64,000 bases of DNA from Chitinophagaceae bacterium (lineage in GTDB: Bacteria; Bacteroidota; Bacteroidia; Chitinophagales; Chitinophagaceae). The stretch is from NCBI GenBank assembly GCA_016721085.1, contig JADKJI010000017.1:1-64000 (forward strand), written 5' to 3'. Shown here in pieces: positions 49,385 through 58,561 of the stretch. The position numbers were made by a program, and so were the translations under genes. Every line of letters begins with the position of its first letter. Positions within the stretch are counted from its first letter, which is position 1. The notes below the pieces were generated by a model. It was not told where the DNA came from. It worked only from the letters and a program-made list of their open reading frames with translations, and did no database searches.

Positions 49385-50148
49385 TAGTTATTGGGGTTAT
49401 ATTAGGACTGGTACTTGTTGGTTTTATAGTGACTATCCTTTATCTGTATCAGAGGCGTCAGCACCAGCAGGAACAGGAAATGCTGACACTGAAAGATAGT
49501 TATGACCAGGAAGTGCTGCGCAGCCAGATAGAAATCCAGGAGAATACATTCCGTACCATTGCACAGGAATTGCATGATAATATTGGGCAGTTACTTTCAG
49601 TAGTAAAAATTTCACTCTCGATATTGCCTTTAGAAAATTCGCACCCGGCATGGGATCCTATTCAGAGTTCCAGACAGATACTGAATAAGGCAATCATCGA
49701 CCTTTCAGGTTTAACAAAAAGTTTGCATACAGATCGCATTTCCGATATTGGGCTGGCTGCAGCTATCCAATCTGAAATGGACAGTATACGACGAACGGGT
49801 ATCATTGATGTAGTTTGTACTGTAGAAGGTGATGAATTTCAATTCGAAGACCAAAAACGTATCTTTCTCTTCAGGATATTTCAGGAAATATTGAATAATA
49901 TTCTGAAACATTCAAAAGCAAGCACTATAAAAGTATCTTTGCATTTTAATGTAAACAACCTTTTTGTAATGACCATTGAAGACAATGGAATTGGTTTTAA
50001 TGTTGAAGAGAAGAGAAATTCTTCTCAGGCATTAAAAGGGGTTGGTTTGAAAAGCATGTTCAATAGGGCTCATTTGATTGGGGCGTCTCTTGATTTAAGT
50101 AGTGAACCTGGCAATGGAACCCGGGTTGTCATTAAATTAAGTGCTTGA
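49351..50148 (+). CDS. Sensor histidine kinase (NarX/DesK type, HisKA_3)
   Basis: A 265-residue kinase with one TM helix (about 9-31). It then has a coiled coil and a HisKA_3 dimerisation box with the phospho-acceptor His in AQELHDNIGQLLS (about residue 75). The HATPase domain has the N-box region (FQEILNNILKHS), EDNGIGFN and GVGLKSMFNRA. It pairs with the NarL-type regulator at 50162, 13 bp downstream. No sensor domain is evident, so the upstream membrane protein may supply input. Confidence 0.9.
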   Translation: MQDTNQEIYFVVVIGVILGLVLVGFIVTILYLYQRRQHQQEQEMLTLKDSYDQEVLRSQIEIQENTFRTIAQELHDNIGQLLSVVKISLSILPLENSHPAWDPIQSSRQILNKAIIDLSGLTKSLHTDRISDIGLAAAIQSEMDSIRRTGIIDVVCTVEGDEFQFEDQKRIFLFRIFQEILNNILKHSKASTIKVSLHFNVNNLFVMTIEDNGIGFNVEEKRNSSQALKGVGLKSMFNRAHLIGASLDLSSEPGNGTRVVIKLSA

Positions 50149-50161
50149 GAAATCTATTCGT

Positions 50162-50821
50162 ATGGCAAAGTTAAACAGAAAGATCCAGGTAGTGGTGGCA
50201 GACGATCATATCCTGCTAAGGCAGGCATTATCTAATATGATCAATACATTCCCTGGTTATACAGTTCTCTTCCAGGCTAGTAATGGAAAAGAACTCAAAC
50301 CCCTTATACAAGAAAAGGGTATTCCCGATATAGTACTTCTCGACATCAATATGCCAGTGATGGATGGATTTGAAACTACTAAATGGCTTCACCTGCACTA
50401 CCCGCAAATCAAAGTATTGGTATTATCAATGCTTAGCGACGACCGCACTATCATCCGCATGTTACGTCAGGGAGCAAAAGGATATTTACTTAAAAATGCA
50501 GATCCTGAAGAGCTAAACGAAGCCCTTGATTCTATTATGAATAAGGATGTTTATCTCTCTGAATATATTTCCGGAAAAATAGTCAGTGGCCTCAACCGGT
50601 ATGCCGATAGGGAAGAAGATGCTATTTTCCTGACGGATAAGGAAAAGGAATTCCTTCAATGGGTTTGTTCTGAATTAGCCTATAAGGATATTGCTGATAA
50701 GATGAACCTGAGTGCCCGCACTATCGATGATTACCGGCAACAACTCTTCGAGAAATTGAATGTGCATAGCCGCATCGGGTTAGCTATATATGCTATTAAA
50801 AACCGTATCGTCGACGTCTGA
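50162..50821 (+). CDS. LuxR/NarL-family response regulator
   Basis: 219 residues from MAKLNRK. The receiver domain has VVADDHILLRQAL, phospho-acceptor Asp in DIVLLDINMPVMDG and the Lys of YLLKNADPEEL. The C-terminal HTH is LTDKEKEFLQWVCSELAYKDIADKMNLSARTIDDYRQQLFEKL. Cognate of the preceding kinase. An upstream in-frame start at 50141 would overlap the kinase stop. The terminator at 50847 closes the unit. Confidence 0.94.
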   Translation: MAKLNRKIQVVVADDHILLRQALSNMINTFPGYTVLFQASNGKELKPLIQEKGIPDIVLLDINMPVMDGFETTKWLHLHYPQIKVLVLSMLSDDRTIIRMLRQGAKGYLLKNADPEELNEALDSIMNKDVYLSEYISGKIVSGLNRYADREEDAIFLTDKEKEFLQWVCSELAYKDIADKMNLSARTIDDYRQQLFEKLNVHSRIGLAIYAIKNRIVDV

Positions 50822-50846
50822 TTATCCCTTTCTGATAAATAAAAAA

Positions 50847-50874
50847 AAAGCTGTACAGTTAATTGTACAGCTTT
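50847..50874. terminator. Bidirectional terminator (regulator / carB)
   Basis: AAAGCTGTACAGTTAATTGTACAGCTTT is a near-perfect palindrome flanked by A and T runs, located between the convergent response regulator and carB stops. It can serve both strands. Confidence 0.88.
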
Positions 50875-50894
50875 TGCTTTTTATGATTGTCTTT

Positions 50895-53717
50895 TTATTT
50901 GCTAAGGTGCATGCTACGCTCTCTGTACAGTTGTCTGAAATATGGATCCCTAAGATCTTTGATAAATCGGATGGCTTCACCGGTAGATTTCATCTCCGGA
51001 CCCAGGTCCTTGCTTACACCAGGGAACTTATTGAAACTGAACACAGGCTCCTTGATTGCATAACCTTTCAACTTCTTCTCAAACTTCTGGTCCTTCAATT
51101 TAAGCTCACCCAACATCACTTTTGTAGCAACATTCAAGTAAGGTATCTGATAGGCTTTTGCAATGAATGGAGTGGTCCTTGATGCCCTTGGGTTCGCTTC
51201 AATCACAAACACTTTTCCATCCTTAATGGCAAACTGTATATTAATAAGACCCCTGATATTGAGGTTGAAGGCAATCTTACGTGCGTATTCTTCCATTGTT
51301 TCTACAACCAATGGAGTTAGGTTGAACTGTGGCAACACTGCATTACTATCTCCACTATGAATTCCTGCTGGTTCAATATGCTCCATCAATCCCATGATAT
51401 GAACCGTTTCACCATCACATATTGCATCTATCTCAGCTTCCTGGCAGCGATCAAGGAAATGATCAATCAATATCTTGTTTCCTGGAATATGCTTTAACAA
51501 GCTTACAACCGCTTTTTCAAGATCCTCATCGTTTATTACAATCCTCATTCTTTGTCCACCTAAAACATAGCTTGGACGAACCAGTACAGGATAACCAACC
51601 TTATTTGCAACAACTATTGACTCTTCTACGTCATAGGCTGTTCCATAATCCGGATAAGGGATTCCCATTTCCTTCAGCATATCGCTGAAACGGCCACGGT
51701 CTTCTGCAATGTCCATATTATCAAAGCTGGTCCCAATGATTTTTATTCCTTTTTCATGAAGTCGTTTTGAAAGCTTCAATGCAGTTTGTCCACCCAATTG
51801 AACTATCACCCCATAAGGTTTTTCCAGCTCTACTATTTCCCAAAGATGCTCCCAGTAAACCGGTTCGAAATACAGTTTATCTGCCATATCGAAATCGGTA
51901 GAAACTGTTTCAGGATTACAATTCACCATGATGGCTTCGTAACCACATTCTTTCAAGGCAAGTAGTCCATGTACACAGCAATAGTCGAATTCTATTCCCT
52001 GACCAATACGGTTAGGGCCTGAACCAAGAACTATCACTTTCTTCTTATCACTCACCTTACTCTCATTAATATTTCCGTTTTCAAATGTGGAATAGAAGTA
52101 AGGAGTCTTAGCTTCAAATTCAGCACTGCATGTATCCACCATTTTAAATACACGGGTAATTCCGGCTGATTTCCGCTTTTCATAGATTTCTTCATCATTG
52201 CTGTCTTGCATGATCAGCGAAATCTGTTCGTCACTGAAACCAAGATTCTTAGCCTCCCTTAATAATTCGGTTGGAAGGGTATTCAGTTTGTGTTTTTCCA
52301 GTAATTTTTCCATATCAACAATCTTGCGAACCTCGTTCACAAACCATTTGTCGATACCTGTAGCTTTAGAAATGGTATTTACAGATACCCCTAACATCAG
52401 GGCATCTTTTATGCGGAAAATGCGATCCCATTTCGGAACCTTTATATATTCTATCAGCTCTTCAGCCGACATGATGTTCTTTGTATAATTACCCAGTCCA
52501 ACAGCGTTGTTCTCCAAACTTTGACATGCCTTTTGTAAAGCTTCGGCAAAGTTTCTTCCAATCGACATCACTTCTCCCACACTCTTCATCTGCAATCCAA
52601 GTGTATCATTACCCCCTTTGAATTTGTCAAAATTCCATCGGGGCATTTTTACGATTACATAGTCAAGGGCTGGCTCAAAATAAGCGGAAGTAGTTCCTGT
52701 AATCTGGTTTTTCAGTTCATCCAGATGATATCCTATAGCCAATTTAGCTGCAATCTTGGCGATTGGATATCCGGTTGCTTTAGAGGCTAGGGCGGAAGAA
52801 CGGCTAACCCTTGGATTGATTTCAACAGATATCAATTCCTCTGTTTCTGGGTTCATGGCAAATTGCACATTACAACCTCCAGCGAAGTTACCCAGACTGC
52901 GCATCATTAATATAGCCTGATTACGCATCTGTTGGAAAGCGGTATCGCTTAAGGTCATGGCAGGAGCTACTGTTATTGAATCTCCCGTATGAACACCCAT
53001 GGGGTCAACATTCTCTACTGTACAAATGATGGCAACGTTGTCATTCTTATCACGAAGCAATTCCAACTCATATTCTTTCCATCCCAAAACTGCTTTCTCT
53101 ACCAGCACTTCATGAATCGGTGAAGCAGTCAGTCCTCTTTCAAGAGCTGCATCCAGTTCATCTTTACTATGTACGAATCCACCACCGGTTCCTCCAAGAG
53201 TGAAAGATGGGCGGATTACCAATGGAAATCCTATTTCCTGGGCAAAGTCTTTTCCCTCCAGCATTGAGTTAGCTACTTTCGAAGGAGCTACAGCAATTCC
53301 GATTTTAACCATCAGCTGCCTGAATTTCTCCCTGTCTTCTGCAGTTTCGATGGCGGCAATATCTACCCCGATCATCCTGCAATTATATTTTTCCCATATC
53401 CCTAGCTCATCAGCTTCCATAGCCAGGTTCAGGGCTGTCTGCCCTCCCATAGTAGGAAGTACAGCGTCTATCTGGTTTTCCTGAAGTATCTGTTCAATAC
53501 TCTCTACTGTCAGCGGAAGCAGGTACACTCTATCGGCCATCATAGGGTCGGTCATTATCGTAGCTGGGTTGCTATTGATAAGGATAACCTTGATACCTTC
53601 TTCACGAAGACTTCTGGCTGCCTGAGAACCAGAATAGTCAAATTCACAAGCTTGTCCGATAATTATTGGTCCGGATCCGATGATAAGTACTGATGTAATC
53701 GAGTTATCTTTTGGCAT
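50895..53717 (-). CDS. carB: Carbamoyl-phosphate synthase large subunit
   Basis: An intact 940-residue CarB. The two homologous ATP-grasp halves (about 1-400 and 560-935) carry GSGPIIIGQACEFDYSG and GSGPNRIGQGIEFDYC, with ATP-binding EINPRVSRSSALASKATGYPIA and EANPRASRTTPF. The oligomerisation domain lies between them. The C-terminal MGS-like allosteric domain (about 130 residues in the E. coli protein) is absent, so UMP/ornithine control is not expected. It consumes bicarbonate, ATP and ammonia for arginine and pyrimidine synthesis. carA is not in the window. Confidence 0.97.
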   Translation of the reverse strand: MPKDNSITSVLIIGSGPIIIGQACEFDYSGSQAARSLREEGIKVILINSNPATIMTDPMMADRVYLLPLTVESIEQILQENQIDAVLPTMGGQTALNLAMEADELGIWEKYNCRMIGVDIAAIETAEDREKFRQLMVKIGIAVAPSKVANSMLEGKDFAQEIGFPLVIRPSFTLGGTGGGFVHSKDELDAALERGLTASPIHEVLVEKAVLGWKEYELELLRDKNDNVAIICTVENVDPMGVHTGDSITVAPAMTLSDTAFQQMRNQAILMMRSLGNFAGGCNVQFAMNPETEELISVEINPRVSRSSALASKATGYPIAKIAAKLAIGYHLDELKNQITGTTSAYFEPALDYVIVKMPRWNFDKFKGGNDTLGLQMKSVGEVMSIGRNFAEALQKACQSLENNAVGLGNYTKNIMSAEELIEYIKVPKWDRIFRIKDALMLGVSVNTISKATGIDKWFVNEVRKIVDMEKLLEKHKLNTLPTELLREAKNLGFSDEQISLIMQDSNDEEIYEKRKSAGITRVFKMVDTCSAEFEAKTPYFYSTFENGNINESKVSDKKKVIVLGSGPNRIGQGIEFDYCCVHGLLALKECGYEAIMVNCNPETVSTDFDMADKLYFEPVYWEHLWEIVELEKPYGVIVQLGGQTALKLSKRLHEKGIKIIGTSFDNMDIAEDRGRFSDMLKEMGIPYPDYGTAYDVEESIVVANKVGYPVLVRPSYVLGGQRMRIVINDEDLEKAVVSLLKHIPGNKILIDHFLDRCQEAEIDAICDGETVHIMGLMEHIEPAGIHSGDSNAVLPQFNLTPLVVETMEEYARKIAFNLNIRGLINIQFAIKDGKVFVIEANPRASRTTPFIAKAYQIPYLNVATKVMLGELKLKDQKFEKKLKGYAIKEPVFSFNKFPGVSKDLGPEMKSTGEAIRFIKDLRDPYFRQLYRERSMHLSK

Positions 53718-53751
53718 TGTAGCGGTAAGGGTTTAAAAAATACAAATTGCG

Positions 53752-53759
53752 CAAAAGTA
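53752..53759 (-). promoter_or_regulatory. Putative carB -7 box
   Basis: TACTTTTG on the minus strand matches TAnnTTTG, 35 bp before the start codon. No matching -33 TTTG was found. Confidence 0.45.
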
Positions 53760-53949
53760 ATGCGGCAACAGGTATTTTGAAGAATTAATTTGAAGATTTT
53801 ATTAACGTAGTTATAATCCGCTCTGGAAGAGCGTTTCAGCGGGGTCGATTCAATAACAAAAGGGGCTTTTGCTAATGGCTGTTTGTTAAAAAGCTGGTCA
53901 TTTTCTACCAAAAGACCCTTTTAACCTTAATTGGACGGAAAATAAAAAA

Positions 53950-53973
53950 GCCTTCACCCTTTCGGGTAAAGGC
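53950..53973 (-). terminator. Terminator of the 53998-54213 gene
   Basis: Stem GCCTTtACCC / GGGTgAAGGC with a GAAA loop and a T run on the minus strand. It lies 25 bp after the stop of the small gene. Confidence 0.8.
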
Positions 53974-53997
53974 CCAGAATTGCTAAAAAATGCCTGA

Positions 53998-54213
53998 TTA
54001 AATTTTATGGTAAGAGGCCAGCTCGATGTCATCGAGCGCAACTGCCCCATTTTTATAAAGTCTTTTTTGTTCTTCCGACTGCCTTTTCTCATCCAAACGA
54101 CTCTTCACACGGAATACCCATTTTTGACGGGCCTCCTGACCTTTCAACATTCCCAGAATACTTCCCAGGCTAAGTGCAACGAATAAAACTAATCTGTTAG
54201 TAAACTTTTTCAT
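53998..54213 (-). CDS. Small membrane or exported hypothetical protein (71 aa)
   Basis: Start chosen at 54213 (MKKFTNRLVLFVALSLGSILGML), giving a leader or TM helix. A highly charged tail follows (EARQKWVFRVKSRLDEKRQSEEQKRLYKNG). A good terminator follows, supporting expression. No family recognised. A longer in-frame ORF reaches 54300, but the added residues look non-coding. Confidence 0.55.
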   Translation of the reverse strand: MKKFTNRLVLFVALSLGSILGMLKGQEARQKWVFRVKSRLDEKRQSEEQKRLYKNGAVALDDIELASYHKI

Positions 54214-54524
54214 GGCTTTCGGTTGTAATATGATTACAGCGTCTCTTATTAAGACAATATATATACGCCAAATGCTGTTCCAAGGTTTAGAAAAAGGCAT
54301 ACCCTAAAGTGGGTATTTTTAAGATTTAACAGCATTTTCATATATAAGACGTTTCTTATTTGACTTTGATTGTATTTAATAGTTTAAAAAACCACTTATA
54401 AGACAAAGAATTTGACAAAAGGTTTCATTCCTCTCCGAAATGGTTTTTCTTAGTTTCTGCTATTTTGGTTTTTGCCAGTAGATTTGCAACTTCTTTTCTT
54501 CCAAACCGAAAGCATTTTCATTGT
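54214..54524. other. Intergenic region with divergent promoters
   Basis: An AT-rich 311-bp gap. TAGATTTG at 54479-54486 fits a plus-strand -7 box for the M23 gene. No other feature recognised. Confidence 0.45.
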
Positions 54525-56237
54525 ATGCGTTACTGGCTCATAACCTTAATGGCTGTTTTTAGCTGTGTCGACAGCCAGTCGCAGTTTTTTGATAACCCTT
54601 CTTATCCAAAGAACTATTTCAGGAACCCATTGGCTATTCCAATGAACCTGAGTGGCAATTTTGGTGAGCTGAGACCCAACCATTACCATATGGGTCTCGA
54701 TTGTAAAACCAATGCCCGTGAAAATTTACCGGTTTATGCTGCAGCCGATGGATATATTGCCCGGATAAAAATTGAACCCGCCGGTTTTGGGAGGGCTATC
54801 TACATCAATCATCCTAATGGTATCACTACCTTATATGCTCATCTGAACGATTTCAACCCTTATCTGGAAGCCTGTGTAAAAGGGCAGCAGTACAAGCTAG
54901 CATCCTGGCAGGTATTTTTGGAATTGACACCCGATCAATTCCCAATCAAGAAAGGTGATTTTTTGGCTTATTCCGGAAATACCGGTGGGTCTCAGGCTCC
55001 CCATCTTCATTTTGAAGTTCGCAAAACAGCTACCGATGAAAATCTCAATCCGCTCTTTTTCGGTTTCCCTTTACAAGATAATACGCCACCTAAAATACTT
55101 CGAATGGCTATTTACGATAGGAACCAAAGCACTTACGAACAGGTTCCTAAGCAGTTTGCAGCCAAAGCAAATAAATCGGGTGGGTATGTAATAACTCCTC
55201 CTATTATTCAGACCAGTAGCCCCAAAGTTAGTTTGGCAATTACTGCTTATGATACACATGATGGCTCTTCCAACCTCAATGGCATTGCAGAAGGACAATT
55301 ATGGGTGGATGAACAGCCAATTATAGCTTTCAGGATGGATGGAATCAGTTATGACCAGACAAGGTATTTGAATGCGCATATTGATTATAAAACAAAAAAG
55401 TCGGGCGGACCTTTTCTACAACATTTGAGTGAATTACCTGGCTATACTTCTTCCATATATAAAAAGGTGAATGGAGATGGAGTAATAGATCTGAGTGATA
55501 TGAAGGTTCATGATATCAGGATTGTTGTTAAGGATGCTTATGGGAATAAAACCCAGTTGAATACAAAGCTTCAGTGGCAGGGAGGTGTACAACCTGTGGT
55601 TACAACTGTTTCCGGAAAATTGTTCCAACCGATGATGCTCGATGTATCAGAATCGGGTTCTTGTGAATTCTATTTGGGAGAGCGCTGTCTGTATGATAAG
55701 GTTCATTTAGCTGCAAAGGAATTGCCCGCAACCTCTCTGGGTGTTTCAAATGTATTTCAGATCGGCAACCCGAATGTTCCATTACAAGAGGCTTTTTTGA
55801 TAAGATTACAACCCAGCAGGCCGTTGTCAGAAATTGAAAGAACCCATACTGTAATGCAATGGTATTCTGGTACAAAAAAAGAAGTGCAGAAAGTGGAATG
55901 GCAACAGGGTTGGGCTGCAGCCCGATTTCGTGATTTCGGCTATTTCCAGTTGATAGTCGATACCGAACCTCCTGTTATTGTACCCTCCGGATTTAATGAC
56001 GGTGCCAACCTTCAAAAAGCCAGTCGCATATCTTTTTCAGTAAAAGACAATCTTGATAAAACAAAAAAGGTAAGGGCCGAATTTGATGGCAGCTGGCTGC
56101 GCTTTACCAACGACAAAGGACATAATTATATATATAGGTTCGATGAGAAATGCCCTCCCGGTGAACATGAGCTGAAAATAAGAGCAGAAGATGAAGCGGG
56201 GAATGTGGTGGAGAGGGTGTTTAGGTTTAGGAGATAA
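54525..56237 (+). CDS. M23-family metallopeptidase (peptidoglycan endopeptidase)
   Basis: 570 residues from the ATG at 54525 (MRYWLITLMAVFSCVDSQSQ, signal peptide). The LytM/M23 domain (about 30-190) has the zinc ligands His and Asp of HYHMGLD and His-x-His of APHLHFE, with LYAHLN between them. The C-terminal 370 residues are beta-rich with a calcium- or dockerin-like GDGVIDLSDM stretch and Ig-like segments. It cleaves peptidoglycan cross-bridges in the periplasm. Intact. Confidence 0.9.
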   Translation: MRYWLITLMAVFSCVDSQSQFFDNPSYPKNYFRNPLAIPMNLSGNFGELRPNHYHMGLDCKTNARENLPVYAAADGYIARIKIEPAGFGRAIYINHPNGITTLYAHLNDFNPYLEACVKGQQYKLASWQVFLELTPDQFPIKKGDFLAYSGNTGGSQAPHLHFEVRKTATDENLNPLFFGFPLQDNTPPKILRMAIYDRNQSTYEQVPKQFAAKANKSGGYVITPPIIQTSSPKVSLAITAYDTHDGSSNLNGIAEGQLWVDEQPIIAFRMDGISYDQTRYLNAHIDYKTKKSGGPFLQHLSELPGYTSSIYKKVNGDGVIDLSDMKVHDIRIVVKDAYGNKTQLNTKLQWQGGVQPVVTTVSGKLFQPMMLDVSESGSCEFYLGERCLYDKVHLAAKELPATSLGVSNVFQIGNPNVPLQEAFLIRLQPSRPLSEIERTHTVMQWYSGTKKEVQKVEWQQGWAAARFRDFGYFQLIVDTEPPVIVPSGFNDGANLQKASRISFSVKDNLDKTKKVRAEFDGSWLRFTNDKGHNYIYRFDEKCPPGEHELKIRAEDEAGNVVERVFRFRR

Positions 56238-56526
56238 GGAAGTTCCAGATGTTCCATAGGTTCCAGAGGGGGTTGACTAGTTGTGGAGTTTAAGGGTTTA
56301 ATAGTTTAAGGTTTAAGGTTCTGAAGTGTGGCGGAATAATTAATTATAGGCTTTTTGTTCGGCAATATTTTTCTCATGCTCTCTGTGGTAAATTTCTGAT
56401 CCAATACAAAGAGATTGTATTTAGGATAGCAGCAGTACTTCAGAACCTTAAACCTTAATAAACCCTTAAACTCCCCAACTAGTCCGCCCTCTGGAACCTA
56501 TTGCACTTTTGGAACTACTTACACGT
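56238..56526. repeat. Large inverted repeat of GTTCCAGAGG and TTTAAGG words
   Basis: The left arm (56239-56326) reads GTTCCAGA/GTTCCATAGG, GACTAGTTG, GGAGTTTAAGGG, then GGTTTAAGG and GGTTCTGAAG. The right arm (56439-56520) is its mirror: CTTCAGAACC, CCTTAAACCTTAA, CCCTTAAACTCC, CAACTAGTC, CCTCTGGAACCTA. About 110 bp of unrelated sequence separates them. It lies between two plus-strand genes. Confidence 0.85.
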
Positions 56527-56538
56527 TAACTCTTACTA

Positions 56539-57024
56539 ATGGCAATCACCCTCACCCCCGGCACCAAAGCACCTTCCTTCTCTGGTATTGATCAGGATGG
56601 AAACAAAGTTTCACTGGCAGATTATAAAGGAAAGAAGTTGGTATTATACTTCTATCCCCAGGATATGACCCCAACATGCACTGTTCAGGCATGTAACCTG
56701 AGGGATAATTATTCTCTCCTTAAAAAAGCAGGTTTTGAAATTCTTGGGGTTAGTCCGGATGATTCGAAAAAGCATAAGAAGTTTGAAGATAAAAATGAGC
56801 TTCCTTTCCGGCTGCTTGCCGATACTACTCATGCTGTATTGGATAAATATGGGGTGTGGGATGAAAAGCAATTATATGGCAGAAAGTATATGGGAGTATT
56901 ACGGACCACATTTATAATTGATGAGAAAGGGATTATCCAGCATGTTTTCCTGAAACCAAAATCGAAGATGCATGCAGAAGAGATTTTGGAAGCCATGAAA
57001 GTGGCTGCCCCAAAAAAGAAATAA
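56539..57024 (+). CDS. bcp: Thioredoxin-dependent thiol peroxidase (Bcp/PrxQ)
   Basis: A 161-residue peroxiredoxin. The peroxidatic Cys is in PQDMTPTCTVQAC, with the likely resolving Cys five residues later (PrxQ type). Other conserved parts are GTKAPSFSGIDQDG, VLGVSPDD-like ILGVSPDDSKKHKKFEDK, and RTTFIIDEKG. It reduces hydroperoxides using thioredoxin. Intact and monocistronic with a strong terminator. Confidence 0.95.
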   Translation: MAITLTPGTKAPSFSGIDQDGNKVSLADYKGKKLVLYFYPQDMTPTCTVQACNLRDNYSLLKKAGFEILGVSPDDSKKHKKFEDKNELPFRLLADTTHAVLDKYGVWDEKQLYGRKYMGVLRTTFIIDEKGIIQHVFLKPKSKMHAEEILEAMKVAAPKKK

Positions 57025-57050
57025 GGGTAACAGATAACTTTAAATGGAAA

Positions 57051-57092
57051 GAACAGCAGTTTGTTTTAAGACAAACTGCTGTTCTTTTTTTA
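57051..57092 (+). terminator. bcp terminator
   Basis: A perfect 14-bp stem (GAACAGCAGTTTGT / ACAAACTGCTGTTC) followed by TTTTTTT, 26 bp after the stop. Confidence 0.94.
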
Positions 57093-57482
57093 ATGTAAAA
57101 GAAACTTCAGCAACTGAACTTTCGTATATATAATCATAAGCCGGTTCGCCAACCGGTTTATCACTAATCACGGGTTATTTTTAGTTTTAGGGTTTGGTTC
57201 CCCCGCTTGTTGAAGCGGGGGTTTACTTTCAAAGGCAACTGCTTTGTAAAATTGTTCGTATTTTTTTTGTAGCCGTATAGCTACAACCAAAAAAGTTCAA
57301 TGTTTTATCATTGTTTTTTCCCAATGAAAATCAGTGTTTTTTAACAAGGGTTTTCGGGTAGTTTTTAGTTGTTGTGTGATAATAATCAAAAACCACTCTT
57401 AATAAAGATTGGTTTAATGGAATTGGTATGATATTAGATTAAAGATTTTACCAATACCTGACAAAACTAAAAATCAACCCAA
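57093..57482. other. Leader region of the 57.5 kb operon
   Basis: A 390-bp gap. It contains GCCGGTTCGCCAACCGGTT (57140-57158) and a CCCCCGCTT/AAGCGGGGG hairpin (57200-57221), then an AT-rich stretch to the start of the operon. A long structured leader is possible. No TAnnTTTG box was clear. Confidence 0.45.
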
Positions 57483-58187
57483 ATGAGCAAACTTATCAAA
57501 GTTGTAGCTGTGCTACTACTATCAAGTGTAATCTACGTATCCTGTAAACATGAAATTCCTTTTCCTATCGGAAGTGGTGGCGGCGGAACAGTAATACCAC
57601 CACCAGCTACGGTTACTTGTAGTGCCGATACGGTTTATTTCCAAAACACAGTATTACCTATTATAATATCCAATTGTGCTATGGCTGGATGTCATGATGC
57701 TATTACTCATAAGGAAGGCCTAACTCTGACAAATTATAATGGTATTATGAAAATGGTGAAACCCGGAAATGCCTCCGGTAGTAAATTGGTGAGTGTGATT
57801 ACAACAAATAATTCAGGTGATGTGATGCCACCACCACCAATGGCTAAATTGTCAACTACTCAAATTGATGCTATAAAAAAATGGATTAATCAAGGAGCCA
57901 AGAATAATAATTGTGCTTCCTGTGATACTTCTTCGTTTACCTATAGTGTTGCTGTGAAAAGTATAATGGCTAACAAATGCAATGGTTGCCATAGCGGAGC
58001 CAGTGCAAGTGCTGCCATTGATCTTACTACTTATAATGGAGTAAAAACAGTAGCGCTTAATGGTCGTTTGATGGGATCACTTCAATTCAAAGTTGGATTT
58101 GTTGGAATGCCTCAAGGAGCAAGACTGCCTGATTGCGAAATCAAACAAATTCAGAAATGGATTGATGCTGGTACTTTAAACAACTAA
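57483..58187 (+). CDS. Lipoprotein with cytochrome-c-like CxxCH domains
   Basis: 234 residues. The lipoprotein leader ends at VSCKHE. There are two similar halves: CAMAGCHDAITH, then CNGCHSGAS, the latter being a true CxxCH haem-c site. The first has CxxxxCH spacing and may not bind haem. Each half ends in a MPP/MPQ-type Met and an I(K/Q)KWI(N/D)xG motif common in haem-domain proteins. It is the first gene of a five-gene unit. An electron-transfer role outside the inner membrane is inferred from these motifs. Confidence 0.7.
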   Translation: MSKLIKVVAVLLLSSVIYVSCKHEIPFPIGSGGGGTVIPPPATVTCSADTVYFQNTVLPIIISNCAMAGCHDAITHKEGLTLTNYNGIMKMVKPGNASGSKLVSVITTNNSGDVMPPPPMAKLSTTQIDAIKKWINQGAKNNNCASCDTSSFTYSVAVKSIMANKCNGCHSGASASAAIDLTTYNGVKTVALNGRLMGSLQFKVGFVGMPQGARLPDCEIKQIQKWIDAGTLNN

Positions 58188-58198
58188 TCGAAGAGTAT

Positions 58199-58555
58199 AT
58201 GAAAAAACAACTTTTTATTATCACAACAATTGTGAGTGTAGTATTCTTATCGGGTTGCTATTATGATACAGCTGAATTGTTATATCCAGGAGGAATGGAT
58301 TGTTCAGGAGTAGCACCTTCTTATTCAACCACTATTGCACCATTGATTCAATCAAAATGCGCAATGGGAGGCTGTCATTCGGCTGGAGTTACAAATAGTG
58401 GAGGACCTCTTACTAACTATAACGAGAATAAAGCTAAGGCCGCTGCAATTAAAACTACAGTTCTTAATGGATCAATGCCTAAGGGTATGACCATGACTGC
58501 AGATGAAATAAAAGCCATCAATTGCTGGGTGGATAATGGCTCACTAAATAACTAA
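58199..58555 (+). CDS. Small lipoprotein with cytochrome-like CHx motif
   Basis: 118 residues with lipobox LSGC (Cys20). CAMGGCHSAG resembles the first half of the preceding protein, as do NGSMPKGMTMTADEIKAINCWVDNGSLNN at the C-terminus, so it looks like a single-domain paralogue. Cys spacing (CxxxxCH) is not a standard haem motif. It starts 11 bp after its neighbour. Confidence 0.65.
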   Translation: MKKQLFIITTIVSVVFLSGCYYDTAELLYPGGMDCSGVAPSYSTTIAPLIQSKCAMGGCHSAGVTNSGGPLTNYNENKAKAAAIKTTVLNGSMPKGMTMTADEIKAINCWVDNGSLNN

Positions 58556-58561
58556 ACCGTT

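Noticed and set aside
53663..53911. 82-residue minus-strand ORF overlapping the start of carB
   Set aside because: It overlaps carB in another frame and looks like leader DNA, with no recognisable domain.
57200..57221. CCCCCGCTT hairpin as a terminator
   Set aside because: bcp already has a stronger terminator at 57051, and this stem is followed by only a short T stretch.
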